From positions 5,304,312 through 5,368,311 of the forward strand of contig NC_092675.1 of the NCBI RefSeq assembly GCF_964355755.1: a stretch of DNA of 64,000 nucleotides, written 5' to 3'. The notes beneath the pieces were generated by a model. That model saw only the letters and a program-made list of their open reading frames with translations. It was not told the DNA's origin and made no database searches. Every line of letters begins with the position of its first letter. Position 1 is the stretch's first letter. This DNA is from Antedon mediterranea (Eukaryota; Echinodermata; Crinoidea; Comatulida; Antedonidae). The position numbers were made by a program, and so were the translations under genes. This document shows, piece after piece, positions 35,601 to 48,835 of this stretch.

Positions 35601-38600
35601 GTCAACAGATTGGTCACCAGATGTTACTACTGTAATACAGCCTGTGTTGTTTTGAAGGTGAAAGGTACATTTCTCATTTCCAGCTGTTGGTAAAAATAGA
35701 AATCATGTAGGCCTAAAATAAATTACTGGATCTATTAAGATGTTTACTTGAATAGACGTACTCTTCAAGTGAAGTTTAAGCTTTCTCTTATCAATACTTC
35801 TAAAGACAAGTTGACAACTTCCAGCCTCAACTAAAACAACTAAACCAGGGAGTTGTACAGCATACTGTAGGCTATAAGACTCAATTTAAACGTATGTATG
35901 CCATAACTACCCAGTGTAAAGAGTAGCTAACAACAATTACAAGTTAACATTCAAACTACAGTGAAATTTGCATCATCCAAGTAATACCAATCAAATGAGT
36001 GAGCACCAGAGCAAACCACCATCACGACATTTTTTTAGTAGGTTGAAATTTAGCATGCTAGAGGCTTTCAAATCAACTTTAGAGTGGTTTTAAGAATTTA
36101 ACTGGGTGACTCCTCCCATAACTTACCTACGATAAAGTAGTAGATGGGGTCAATAGTGTCATCATCATTTGCTTTAATGTACGCAATACAACTATCATTA
36201 TGCTGTTCTCCAGTTACATCTTCAGTTAATTGTACTTCTTGAACAGGAGGTTCAACAGGTCCACTGTCAGGTGGCTAAAGTAACAAAACAACCTCTGTCT
36301 ATTTTTTAAATACTTTTGATATATGTAAAATACTTAAAATACGAAAAACATAAACAAAACTTTAGGCTGCAGAGAAAGTTGTTGACAATCAACGTTGATA
36401 TAGATTATTGTAACAATTGTAAGGAATGAAATAAAAGTGAGTGAATCTCACAAAAGACAAACAAAAAGTAACAAAACAAAAATTCACAACTATAGCTCGC
36501 TAATGATACAAAATACAACTTTTAACTTTGATATCAAGAGTACAAATAACACCTAAAAAAGCTATAGAACAAGCAAAAACTGGGGCAATAGCTTTTGATT
36601 TACTACAGGTGAAATATATTACTACACATTATGACGATGAATTGTGTGAGGAAGGACAACCCATATTCTTGCATGTGCACAATGAACAAATGACGTAACA
36701 GTTCCTAGATTTACGTCAACGCAAACATTTAAAAACTCCTTTATCATATGCAAGAAAGTTGAGTTCCACTTTGGTAAGATAACTGGAGATTTCCTTATCA
36801 AGTAAAGAATTTACCTTCCAAAAATATGGTGGTTCATCTGGAACATCTATGACTTCGATGGTTATTACGGCTATAAAAAAAAAATTACATGATTTTCAAA
36901 TAATACAATCCTCAAAAATACTATTGCTTGCAGACAATGCAAAAATCTCTTCAAATCACATAACATAAAGGTAATTTTGTTTCATTCTCACATTAAAATT
37001 CATGACGTATATCTACATTGACTTTTTTTTCAGATTATAAGACAATTATTTCTATTTGAATTTGGCAATGTCACATGGTATATTTTACATCACTTCTGTT
37101 TCAGATTATAAGATATTTTGGGTTTGGCAATGTCAGATGTAGGTGGTTAAGCACAACCTATTTGGGAGACCAACATCACTGACCCTACTGGAGCTCTTAT
37201 CTACTACTAATACCTCTTTTCATGCCAGAGTTATCTCCATTTTTTACCATTAAAAATTCATAAAACATGAGTATTAGATAAAAACTGCCAAAAACCGATT
37301 GAAAATTAAAAAAAACTATAAGGACCTGAGTCTGTTTGTTTTATTCCATTGACATCTCTCACTTGGACTGTTAAACGATATTCTTGAACCTCTTCTTGGT
37401 CAAGTTTCAAGGTCAAGAGGAGTTCACCAGTTGAACTATTTAAGGTAAAGTGATCATTATGATACTCATCAATGGGAGCACCAATGGTGTTGAAGGCTTC
37501 AGTGTCCAGTATGGTGTACTCCAGTTGGGAGTTACTATCAGAGTCATTTGCCTTTATGATTGTGACAATGGAAGAAACATTTGTATCTATAAGGAATAAA
37601 CATACATTTTATTTCATTACCATTATCATTAAAAATCTATAAATAGAAAATTGTGTTGCTCTGAGGCCGTACACAACAACAACGCAAAACCATGACAAAA
37701 AAGGCCACAACATTCTCTTACAAATAATCAAAAACAAGGTTCTCATTTTTATCAAGTCAAAAAGAGATGATGCAAGAGAAAACTGACATTATGACTGAAG
37801 GACATAAGAAGCAGTTTTGTTTGATAGGTCTATTACTCTTTTCGTTTTATACCAGTAAATTGCCACAAGATAACTTACTTCTATATGGTATACAGTAGGT
37901 CTTCTAAGTATGCATACTATTTGTAAAATATTGTAGAAATATTGCTTAGGGTCCAGTTAATAACCAGAATTTGTTAAGGGACAAATTTCCACAAAAGGTG
38001 GAAACATTGTCATGTTAGGCATATTTTCCATAACTTTAATTTTAAACTCTAATTTCTTCAACAAAAAATAGTGGTGACATAATTTTAATGTTAATGTTGT
38101 TAGATTTATAAAGATTGTCTCAAAGAGTTGAGAGAAAAAACAGAAAAGAAATTACAAAGAAAAAAGATGGGTTTTTAAAATTACTATGATAGAGGATGCA
38201 TTTTTAATAGGATCAGGAAGGTTGTTCCACAGTTTAGGAGCTGCAACTGCCATAGGTCTTAAGGCGGCTAGGTGGAACAAAAGTGCAGATGGATTAGTGG
38301 TCGACCTAACATAGACACTGTATATACACTCATTTGTCTCTGAAGTCCAAACTTAACACTAACCTTCTCTTATGCTAACTTCAGAATCTTCTAATACTGG
38401 TAATTCATCATTATTGTCTAGAACAACTATATGCACCGTGCAGTTTCCACTTTTCGGATTGTCTCCTCGATCTGTTGCGATTATGGTTAAGTAGTAGTCT
38501 TTTGGTCCTCTATCCCAATCAAGATCACCAGACTTCCATATCTCTCCATGAATACGATCAATTAAAAACTTGCCATTAACTGCTTCATCACTCTGGATTT

Positions 38601-41600
38601 CATAATCAATCTGTTGGTTCTGATATTCAATGTCGGCGTCTGTTGCATTCACTGTCAGTATCAACTCTAAAATTTTGTAGATTATTTAATGGGTCAACAT
38701 TTTAAATAATGGAAATATAATTTGAATATCATTATCATCTGACATTTATTAACTTTGTTGATGGTTTAGAAGTTTTTCTTTTCAGTGTAATAATATTTAA
38801 GATTTGGTTTGATTTTCGGTATTCTTTCATACTGTATAATAATAGACATGTAACAAAAACAAACAAAACAAATGTAAGAATCTGATGTGTTGCATTCTGA
38901 GTCGTTCATCTACTATGTAACAGGAAGAAAACATACATACTTTACATTAAAATTAAAATGCATAAATGTCTTTTCAATTGTTTTTTATGATTTTCACTAT
39001 CATCATAATTATCCCAGCAAACTCAGTAGTTATCACCATTCACTATGATCATTTTAGTATATTTTCAGTGTTTTGCAAAATATTCTCTTACCTCCATTTG
39101 GGGCTGTTTCATTTATTTTCCCTTCATAAACGTTTTTGTTAAAAATTGGTGCATTATCATTTTCATCCTATGAAAAAAATATCAATATTTTGTTTCTTGA
39201 TTGAGAGAGATTGCAGGAACGTAACAAATCATGAAAACTCTGCTCTTTGAACTTAACATTTCTCTTTGAAATAATAAAAGTGTTCAGAAAGGTAAAATGC
39301 ATTTGTTATGATTATCTAGGCTAAGCATTGCTATAACAAATTAACAGAAATTCATAGTAAACCCTTACCCCAATTCTAATTTCAATTGTAACGTTAGTTG
39401 ACATCGATGGTGTTCCAAAATCTTCAGCAATCACATCAAGTTTATAAGAACGTTTAGTTTCGTAATCAGCAGCCAAAATTTGAAAAATGTCACCAGATTC
39501 CTTATTGATTGTAAATATTGAACTGTTGTCACTTAAACGATATGCAATACGCCCATTTGTAGTGTCATTTATGTCCGCATCTGTAAACTAACAATAAGCA
39601 TTTATTTCCTATAGTTTTATTTAAAATTTGGTATAATAGCTTTTTGAAAACAGGTAACTAGTCTTACAAAAGAAAATTGTGTGCACACGACATATAGAGA
39701 ATATGTGTCTTTTTAATTTTAATAAAACAGAATCTTGGATGTGAATAATTATTCTCATTCCTGGCAATTCCAGGCCAGTAGGCAAGTCAGTCACAGGTTA
39801 TTCTTTATTCTCCTACAGTTACATTATTTATTTTAAGAGATACCTGTAACTTTCTGGTTACTTACTTGTACTTTAGCCACTGGTATAGAACTATTAAAAT
39901 TAGGACCTTCTAACACACTGGAAGATGTAAAAGTAGTTCCCATGTACTCTGGATAATTGTCATTTTCATCTGTAAGATCAATCTTAAGCAGCACTGTGTT
40001 AGCAAGGTTGCCATCATCCGTGGCTTGATACGTAAAGAAATAACTTAACTTCCCTTGTTCAACATCAAATGGGCATTCCCCAGACACAGTAACAATTCCA
40101 TAATATGGAGAAACATTAAAACTAATAAAATACAATAGGAAACACAAATTGATGTTGGATGTGTGTTGAAATAAAATTCTATTTTCAATTGAAATCCATG
40201 CTTCTAACTCTAAGACACTGTCTACACTAACAAACTTTATGTGACAACAAATGTGATGTGCCTATATATGGACATTACAGTACTACCTCATTTAGGCACA
40301 TCACACTTATTTTGTCAAACTACAGACAGACAGAGCTTATATTTACTTTATTCCTCTTTCACATTGTCTAACTCCAGATTTTACCCACACTAAACAAAAC
40401 GAGAGTTTCCAGAGTTTTGAAAGGATTAGTATTCCCTTTATTAACATTTACAGCATTACATAAGGAGCCAAATGTCAAAAACCCATGTATCACAATACAC
40501 ATATATTAAGCATAAGATTAGAGATCTGATTCATATCAATAGAATTTAATAGATTTTGTTATTCTTCTTACCAATCATTGTCTGACCCAGTTCCAGTAAG
40601 TTTGTATGTAATGCTTTTTGTAATACTATCTTCATCTGTTGCCTGAAATTAATTATATACAGCATAACATAATAATATTTTCTTTTTTACTTCACAGTAC
40701 AGTCAACCAATACTGGACTCTATAAAAACCAGAAAATCCCCAAAACCGGACTTTTCTTGAGGTCAAAATGTCCCATATTCATTTTTACCATTAGAAACAC
40801 ATTCCGGATACCAGACTTTTCAGAAAACTATGCATAATAGGCTAGCCCAAGGTGTCCGGTATTAAGAAAGTTGACTGTATTCCCATCATGTTGGTGTAGT
40901 ACCTGATCGGCTCAAATCCAACATAATATATATTTACCGTAATAGTAATTACATATGATCCATTATTAGAGTCTTCAGGAATTTCAACTTCGTAAGAAGT
41001 CTTCGCAAATTGTGGAATGTTGTCATTAAGATCTTGGAGTTGTATTAAAACTGTACCAACACTAAACCTAGACGTATCTGACGCATCGGTTGCATTTATC
41101 TGAAATATAACAACAATCATCAATACCAATATTTATTTTATTATTATCATAATTACTGTAAATATAAAAAACTATAGATTTTTTTTAAATTAGGAGAGCA
41201 CCAAGGAAATTTAATGCAAAAATAATGTAAAATTTGGATAAAAAATAAATAAAATTAATATACAGAAATATGTATGTATTTAAAATTGAGCATAAAAAAA
41301 CCATTTATCTCACTTGTAAAGATATATTATTGTTTCCTTTCTCAAAATCTAATAGCGTTTGTACTGTCAACACCACTGTTGCTTCAGATGTATACACATT
41401 GTCCGCATCTCTTAAAGCAAATGTACCATTCCCACCATCAAGAGAAAATGAAAATTGATTGTTTCCGCTCTTTAAAAAACAAATTGCTAGTATTAATTAC
41501 GGTGTGGAAATCGAAATTTATAGATTTTCAGTACTATATCAAAATAAAATGTAAAATTTGGCAAAATCCCTGCAATGATACGTCCCAGCTGGCATTTCAT

Positions 41601-44600
41601 TCATTTTCTTGTTATTGATGTAAACCCATTCCGCACCTCTGCATCAACAGGTTTGAAATTATTTATCAGAGGTTTGATATTATTCCCCAGTTTATATCTT
41701 TCAGTCTTTTTGGGAAACCATAGCTTTTGACTTAACAAATAATTTTGGCAAAACATTGGCGATGTATTTTTTATTGTTTATCATTCAAACAATGGTAAAA
41801 ACCAAATTAAAATAATTGATAATTCACTCACTCAATTCAGTCTCAAACTGAGATAAACACACATTTTACAACAAAAATAGTTTGATTTTCAAAAGATAAA
41901 ATCATATCTTATTGGAACTAGAACTAAGAGATACAATGAGATATGACATTGTATGGGTGCATACATATGCTTTTCACATATATCCTTTTCCAAGTATCAA
42001 CAACATGATGCAAAAATACATGTAATCAATCCATATGCTGTAGTTTAATACCACTATATTTACCTCATCTACATCTTTAACTATCATATCGAGGTAAATG
42101 AGATTGCCTTCTGGTGTGTTTTCATCAAGTTGGTAAACTTCAATTTCTGGACTAAACACTGGAACATTATCATTTACATCTATAATTGTTACTATAACCT
42201 CTGTTTCACTAGTCTGATTGGTTCCTTCTTCAGTAGCCTGCAAAAAATTGAGAAAGAACTACTGTATCTACTGAACAGGTACAAAAATGTAACCTACAGT
42301 AGAATAGCTACCATTATAGAAACAATTTGAAATAGCTCACAAAAGCCATGATATTGAAAGCCGAGACTCCAGGTACTGTAGCCAAAGGCATCCTGGAAAC
42401 GATTAAAATTGTGTTGATATCTTAGAGCCCAGGTAGTCACAATATCTTGGTATAGTCCAGGTGGTACTAATATCTTTGAACAGCCAAGGTAGCCTTACCA
42501 GCTGAAGTACTACCGTAGTTCTGAGTTAGACTTGGTTCCCACTAGAACATAACGCAAGGACGTAAACGCAACGCAAGCGTTTTAACCAATGACAAGCGAA
42601 GTTATAGACAGTTAGCAATCACAAGCGAATAAGCCATCGCTTGTGATTGGTCAATTCACTTGCGTTGCGTTACGTCCTTGTGTTGCGTCGCTTGTGGGAA
42701 CCAAGCTTAAGTATAGCAGTGAAGCCTTGGCTTTCCAAACAATACCAGCAACTCTCCTCAAAAACAAAACTCTGTAAGGTTCCTAATAAAACATTTTGTT
42801 AAGCTCAACTGTCTGAACACTGGTCAATATAGAATATTTTTTTTAACCACATAAAACTCCAAGAAAGCAGGAAGCCGTTTGCCATTTTCCCCCTGCCTGG
42901 GTAGTAATTTCTTAGCATAGCATTTAACTATGAACACATCTTCAAATATCCTACACATTATAACCAGGGAGTTGCAACTCCCTGTTATAACTAACCAGCA
43001 TTAAATAGAAAGTGCTTTCAAACCTGTACTTTGATAGTGAATCCATTTTCAGTCATATTTTCTTTATCAATTGGATTTTCAATAAATATTTGCCCACTAG
43101 TTTTATTTACAGTAAAGTGGCCAGAAGTTTCTAAAATAAAGAGGAAGATAATTGTAAGTTTTTAAATGATATTAAAAATGTCTATAGGCCTACTGTTAAC
43201 AATATTGATAGACAAGAGAAAAGAATTAAGGAGACAATAAAAAAAACAGAAGAAACCTAATATTTAACACTCACCATTTACTAATGTGTACACTATGTTG
43301 TTTTTTATTTCTACACCCTTATCCCCATCAACTGCGTCTATTACAAATACTTCTGTTCCCTAAATAAAACAACATAATGCACATATATTTACATCAGAGG
43401 TGAATTGGATATTTTCACTGCTGGTATTATTGTAAAATAGAATGCTGACTTTTGTATTTAAATTGTTAATGTTGTCATATTTATATAGCACTTTTAACAG
43501 TCAGCATATTACAATGCACTTACAATAAAAAATGAGATTTAAAGAGACAAATTGTAATATATTATTATACATACTTTTGGTTTATTTTCATCTAATTTAG
43601 TGCTATACGGCAGATTTCTAAATTCAGGTGGAACATCGTTAAAGTCTTGAATTAAAATACGAATTGTTGCTAAATCCTTAGCAGAATTGCTAGGAGTTCC
43701 AGAATCCTTAAAAGTAGAAACAAAATGTTTTTACATTTTTTTAAATTCAGACTTTTTCATTCATTTATAAAACATGTAAATCAAAAGTAAAAAAACAGTG
43801 CTATATACACACCAATGTTAATATCAAATCTGGTAAAACTATTAAAGATGTATTGTCTGCCAAAAACATGAAAAATGAAGATTAATTACGGTAAATCAGA
43901 CTTTGAAAAGGTTATTTTGTAGTTTTAAACAAGTTAATCACTTCCATAGACAAAAATTTTGTGTTCACTTAGAAAAAGACAAAATAAATGGTTAAATCCA
44001 ATTTTTTCAGGTAAATACATATTTTTTCAATCCAATTTTTTGTAAAAGTGGATAACTATTATAGGACATTAAAATGGCATATTGAACAAATAAATATTTA
44101 AGAATTATTTTTTAGGAAAAGTTTTATTGGTCATATAAAACAGAAAAAATGTTAAAGTGCACAAAAAAATTACACAGTTTTGTTTAAAAAAAAGTTACCG
44201 TTGCATTTGCCATGAGTGTATAAATAACTTCATTTTCATAGTCTAACATATCAGAGTCCTTCACTATTAAGGTACCATTACTTTGCATCTCAAAAACCTA
44301 GAAAGAATACATATTAGCATTTTGAAGAAAGTTGCTGAATTGTGTTCTACATGCATTATAGACCTGATCCACTATACTTAGGTAGCAGAATTTGCAATGC
44401 CTTGTTCCCTCCTAATTCTTCTTTCTTAGACCTACAGAGTAAGTAGCGAATGAACCAGGCAGAAAACCAACTACCAATCTGGAGTTCATCATAGTACCAA
44501 AAGTGGTAGTAGCACAGAACCAGAGGTAAACTTCACACTGGAGTTCCTATTATAAAACTATTTAATATAACTACTAAATAGTTAAAAAAAATATACCTGT

Positions 44601-47600
44601 GAATCTTGAGTGAGTGAGTATGTAATAACACCATTATCTTCTGAATCAATATCAGTAGCATGTACAACGTCAACAACATGACCATTTGTAGAATTCTATA
44701 AACAATACATAACACATGTTACAGTATCATGAATAGTGGAGCACTGAAAAATGTTTTAGTTTAGAAGCCTAAATAAAATGCACATTTTCACTGCAAAACA
44801 TGCTCAGCGAGTGTCATTTTACTCCTTTCACATAATTTTGAATGCGTTAAATATTTAAACTACATTAAATACAAATAGTAAAATAATAAACCTTTCATCT
44901 TTCTCAAAAAAAATGAAATTATTGGTACCATTGCATGAATATAAAAACATTATTTAATACTCAATTGAAGAATAAAATATTTGGTGAATTAATATCAATT
45001 ATCAATTTTAGTTACTGTGTATGTGGAACTTTTTATCTGCATAACCAACAAAAAAAAGGAATTGTAATGGGCTTTGTTATGTTTATTTTTTTTCAACAGT
45101 TGAACAAATAAAAAGTGTCGCTTGGGTTTGAAATTATTAATATAAATGTAAGGGTGTGTGGCGCAGTGTGTTGGACTACTGATCGTGAGATCGCGGTTCG
45201 AATCCAACACTGCCGCATTGCTTGTATCCTTAGGCAAGATACTTTACTTACGTTTACCTCTCTCCACCCAGGTGTATAAATAGGTAACCTGTTAGATCAA
45301 GACACAACTTTGCGATGATTACTAGCTGCATTATTATGGGAGTATGTTTCCATACATGTTTGAATTACCGGGGTAATAATGTTCAGAGGTTTCGCAACAT
45401 TATGCGCTATATAAATCCAGGATATTTTATTAAAGTAAACCTACTTCGAACAAATTAAATGTGTAGATAAGTTCGTTAAACACAGGATAGTTGTCATTGA
45501 GATCATTTAAATAGACCTTAATGTTGCCATATGTAACCTGGAAAATATAAAAGAAGATAAAAAACATGTGTGATTGACTGTAATAACATTTTAAAGAACT
45601 AAAAATGCAAATCCATAGGCAACAGCAAGGATAGATTTCATGATACGTTCACACTGAAGATAGTCACCATTAAAACAAACATTTTGTGGACAACCATAAA
45701 CTTGAAAAAGCTTCTTTTCTTTCAATTATAAAATAACAGTTTTTATTTATGGACAACTTTATTTAGAGGCTAAATAGTTGGAGAACTATCAGATGTGGCT
45801 ATAGTACTTTTGAGTTAACCATGAGGCAAGGATCTAATGATGTGAGAAACTATGTTACAAAATATGTTGAACTCACCGTATTAGTACCATCATCTAAATT
45901 CCATGTAATCTGAAATTTGTTTGATGACTAAACAAAAATAAATAAATATCAAAGTAAAATATACATTTTAAACTATATATATATTAAGTAGCAATAAGCA
46001 ATGTTTTATATTTTCTGTGAGTCTATTATGTGAAGTGCCTTTAAGCATGTGAATTCATGAAGGGCGTTATGGAAATGAGGTATTTATTATTAGAAAAAAT
46101 TGTTTATAATGATTCACCAATTTATAATAAGAGATAGATGATGCAAGGGTAAAGAATTAGATTTGTTTGTAAGAAAACACATGTTTCAGACCTGTGAACA
46201 TCCTCCTTTGGCTTTTGGTGACCGTAAACTAATCACAAACTAATCTTTCAAAGATGGTGTGAATTATACTGATTGATTTGGATATGAAATAAAATTATTG
46301 CCTAATTAATATATGTTGAAACTTAAAATTTATACCTCATAGTTTGGCTTTTGTTTAAATGACACATTCCCATTACTTGGTTCAACATAAAACCAATCAT
46401 AACCATCTTCAAACCCATCATCTCGAGTAAAACTTTGCTTTATATAAAACGTCACAGTATCACCTGCATCTGGATCAACAGCTACAAGAGTGTAAATAGT
46501 TTCACCTGAAGAAAATAAAGCATTAACTTATAACTATAAGTTTGTTATCTATTCAATCTAATTTAATATGTTTGAGCAATATTTAAAAAATAATAGTTGG
46601 AGATCAGCAACAGTACGATTGCTGGTTATATAGTCCATATTGACCGTTGTTCATTTTCTTCATTGCACAACAAATATCACGTTCAATTCACTCACTGTAA
46701 TGTATGAATCAGTAACATTACCAAAAAGGTCGTCTCTTAATCCCTGGAAGTTTTACTAAACCTCAGATAGCTTACCTAAACCCTTAATTAAAACCAAATG
46801 TTATCTCTTTTATCAAATAGTTTCTATTCTTGAGGATGCCCTACAGTATTTAAAAAAACAACCTTGTGCACATTACACAATTTTGGTAGTGAGCGAGTCT
46901 GTCACACATTCTCTCCGATCCTTTCCACATCCAAAATTACCCTCTGCAACAATTATTTCACATACCTGTGTTTGTATTTTCATCAAAATATTCTCCATCC
47001 ATATCTAGATAGTTACCGCCTTGACAGTTAGGAGACGTATTGGAACACTTGAAATAAGGTAAAGCACCATAGCAACCTGATAACATAGAACTTCAAATTT
47101 ACTGACTTATATCGGTACAACATTTTTTGTTATTCAATTTCTTAGTAATTTTAAAGACGTAGTCCTTGAAAAAATAATGTTGTTTTTAATGTCACAATTA
47201 TAGTTTGGTTGCATTTAACTGTTTATTTCGTCTTTTTATATAAAAACAAACCTATTATTTTTCCTTGATTTTTTACAGCAGATATGATTTTTTTTTCAGC
47301 ATTGTTAGTGTAAGTAGGTACACATTTTTGGCAAAAGCAGGAGCACCAAATGTGAGAATATATTTATCTTTTTTCTATAGCTGACAATTTCAAGTTAAGT
47401 ATTGATAATTTGAATATTATAACTTGCCAACATATTACAATTAGGCCTACATTAAGTGTATTTAGCTGAGAGAACTCCACTCAATATGACAGTATGCCTG
47501 AAACATTGGTTTTGACCATTTACACTATTCTAATTATTGTACAACTTATAAGAAAACATCTATCTATACATACAATTAGTAAGGTAAAGTAATCCAATGA

Positions 47601-47619
47601 TATAGATTGACTTCAACAT
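29650..47619 (-). CDS. Single-pass cadherin with ten repeats, CDH23/PCDH15/CDHR2-like tail organisation
   Basis: Thirty-three coding exons (minus): 47574-47619, 46966-47076, 46336-46505, 45877-45927, 45445-45537, 44597-44695, 44199-44297, 43575-43706, 43275-43359, 43024-43130, 42064-42237, 41314-41469, 40938-41099, 40572-40642, 39866-40121, 39369-39587, 39092-39167, 38364-38666, 37326-37586, 36815-36870, 36127-36274, 35387-35683, 34149-34265, 33573-33736, 33149-33240, 32893-32979, 32461-32529, 32024-32090, 31569-31699, 30593-30688, 30473-30487, 30299-30337, 29650-29827; 4227 nt, 1408 residues, all phases consistent. Signal peptide 1-16 (MLKSIYIIGLLYLTN). Linkers DLNDNYPVF, DFNDVPPEF, DVNDNVPVF, DLNDNIPQF, DENDNYPEY, DENDNAPIF, DNNDELPVL, DVPDEPPYF and DENDNPPIF delimit about ten cadherin repeats; EC8 and EC9 linkers are atypical. 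A juxtamembrane segment (from SIYLMNPNENQVKVVF) precedes one membrane helix (about 1274-1297) and a 111-residue acidic tail ending VTDV, a class I PDZ ligand. The layout resembles CDH23, PCDH15 and CDHR2, which bind harmonin-type scaffolds at stereocilia or microvilli; orthology is not settled. Exon 19 uses an unusual donor, GTCCTT. Confidence 0.9.
30473..30487 (-). other. 15-nt microexon of the cadherin cytoplasmic tail
   Basis: Fifteen bases (five codons) lie between a pyrimidine-rich acceptor (CTTCCTTCCCAG) and a GTGAAT donor. They join phase 2 to phase 2 and turn EKG-NPLLDEE into EKG-LPQN-NPLLDEE. Skipping it would keep the frame, so it is a candidate alternative exon. The flanking exons do splice in frame without it. 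Confidence 0.7.
30761..31405. mobile_element. Long-terminal-inverted-repeat MITE in cadherin intron
   Basis: The left arm starts TTAAAGGACAACTTTACCGA and continues through TTTTAACAACGTATTAGG and GATGTACAT. The right arm is its reverse complement (ATGTACATCCCTAATACA ... AAAGTTGTCCTTTAA). The arms are about 70 bp with few mismatches and enclose roughly 500 bp of non-coding interior that includes a GC-rich GATATCGCCGCGCGCGC segment. No transposase frame is seen. Confidence 0.85.
34287..35292. repeat. Four tandem copies of a 253-bp unit in a cadherin intron
   Basis: Units begin at 34287, 34540, 34793 and 35046 (AATAAAGTTTAAAATATATT). Landmarks such as AAGATGCTACTGTACTTCAT and GGCCAGAGGATTGGTGAATA repeat at exact 253-bp spacing. 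Copies differ at only a few bases; copy 4 has a 4-bp insertion (CCGAGCAAGACC). The intron lies between coding exons 34149-34265 and 35387-35683. The repeated 75-107-codon plus-strand frames are a by-product. Confidence 0.95.
38190..38320. repeat. Possible transposable-element fragment in cadherin intron
   Basis: The segment around GGTTGTTCCACAGTTTAGG, then AGCTGCAACTGCCATAGG, has a composition unlike the flanking intron. It resembles conserved bodies of dispersed retroelements as I remember them. There is no second copy in the window, so the call is weak. Confidence 0.3.
40212..40337. mobile_element. MITE, TCTACACTATCAAACTAG family
   Basis: ACACTGTCTACACTAACAAA at the left and TTTGTCAAACTACAGACAGA plus CAGAGCTT at the right are inverted, with ATGTGATGTGCCTATATATG facing TTAGGCACATCACA inside. 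It lies in a cadherin intron. Confidence 0.75.
40690..40880. mobile_element. Pogo/Tigger-like MITE, CAGTCAAC termini
   Basis: The element reads TA|CAGTCAACCAATACTGG at the left and AAGAAAGTTGACTG|TA at the right, so CAGTCAAC termini are flanked by TA. Repeated CCGGA-type words occur inside. The related copy at 48836-49022 shares the termini and the gradient of CTGGTTTT/AAAACCAG words. TA targets and CAGT starts are typical of Tc1-mariner/pogo derivatives. Confidence 0.65.
42527..42710. mobile_element. MITE, GGTTCCCACTAG family, short subfamily
   Basis: Termini ACTTGGTTCCCACTAG and CTTGTGGGAACCAAGCTTAA. CGCAAGGACGTAAACGCAAC is mirrored by GTTGCGTTACGTCC, and the centre is the inverted pair GCAATCACAAGCG/CGCTTGTGATTGG. 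It lies in a cadherin intron. Confidence 0.85.
42965..42984. repeat. Perfect 20-bp palindrome CAGGGAGTTG/CAACTCCCTG
   Basis: The twenty bases are identical to their own reverse complement, with AC before and TT after. They lie 40 bp from a cadherin exon. A related AACCAGGGAGTTG word occurs at about 35844. Confidence 0.85.
43840..44125. mobile_element. MITE, TTAAAGATGTATTG family
   Basis: The left terminus is ATTAAAGATGTATTGTCTGC. Internal landmarks AAAACATGAAAAATGAAG, TTCCATAGACAAAAATT and GACATTAAAATGGCATATTG are shared with 49478-49795, and 29236-29520 shares only the first segment. It lies in a cadherin intron. Confidence 0.7.
45149..45432 (+). mobile_element. tRNA-headed SINE (GTGTGGCGCAGTG), copy 1
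   Basis: Head GGGTGTGTGGCGCAGTGTG with A-box-like TGGCGCAGTGTG, and GCGGTTCGAATCC as the B box. The body is TTAGGCAAGATACTTTACTT and TCTCTCCACCCAGGTGTATA, and it ends with GCGCTATATAAATCCAGG. The 3' end lies 12 bp from the donor of cadherin exon 45445-45537. The second copy is at 60684-60992. Confidence 0.85.
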
Positions 47620-48835
47620 TATATCAGCCACTGTTTTACTTGATTCCTATGTATGATAAAAAATGAATTATTCATAAACAAAATATTGGTACAATAAAAT
47701 ACTGAAAAGGGAACAAACTAGTGCTAGATTTTATAAATTTGATATTGTGAATTCATGCACCTAACCTAAAGTATGTTAAATTAATCAATGGCAATATAGT
47801 AATCCAGATATATTTACATATTTGTACAATATGTATTGGAAAACATTTCTAAAACTTATATAATTCATCTAGCATCATCCAGTACCTGAGTTAGTTAAAT
47901 TTCTTACCTAATATTCTCTCCAAAATCGCAGATAGGTTAACGATAAAGCAAATTTGTGTAATTTCCATTAGAAGTTCCTGTTCCAATAGTTGCCCTTTGA
48001 ACTCCAGCTTTATTTGTAGGGTTAATCAATGAGCAAAGTCTAAGTGATAAACTTAGTAAATACATTTGGAGTACCTACCATAATGAATGCTGTAGATAGA
48101 TATAGATCATTTTCAACAACAAAAAAATGTGTTAAAGATAACTGAAATAACTGAATGTTTTTACTGCTAACTAATCTACCAAACAAACAGCCATCAGAAC
48201 CCAACCCAACTAAAGTAAACAAATGTAGGCAATCCACAAGCAACATCAACCAATAACAATATCTAAAAAACTGCTCAAATCAGGTTGGAGAAAATATATC
48301 ATGCTGTTTTATTATTACACTTTTTATGTATTTTTTTACATGTTTTTACACGCAATTTGGCCACGAGATGTAAATTGGTTAGTATTTTTGAAATAAATAT
48401 CAGGCAAATAAATACATTAGAAATTAAACACTGATCAGATAAGTTGCATAAAATGATGGAAAAATAAAAAAAATATATATGAATGAACGTACATGAAGTA
48501 AACAAGAAGCATGCAGTAACAGTTTATGATACATTATCATATGGTTTAACAATTTGTATTCTTGCAAACAATTTTGAGCTATTGAAGCAAAATAACTGTT
48601 TAGATTAAATAAAACAGGGATAACTCCAAATATATAGACAAGAATTCAATGTATTGAACTATTTGATCAATTTGAAGAATCTGATGAGTGCGGTTCAACT
48701 CTTTTGATTTGCAAACCTAGAACTAAATGTTAATTCTTTATGTGCATGCATGGACATTGAGACAGACGCTTCCACAGTCAAGACAATGACGCGCATATAG
48801 GTTCTAGGGCAATGCAAATCAAAAGCTTCGTAATA

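Noticed and set aside
45149-45210. Functional tRNA gene
   Set aside because: A and B boxes are present, but the 5' and 3' ends do not form an acceptor stem and a SINE body follows; a second copy with the same body is at 60684.
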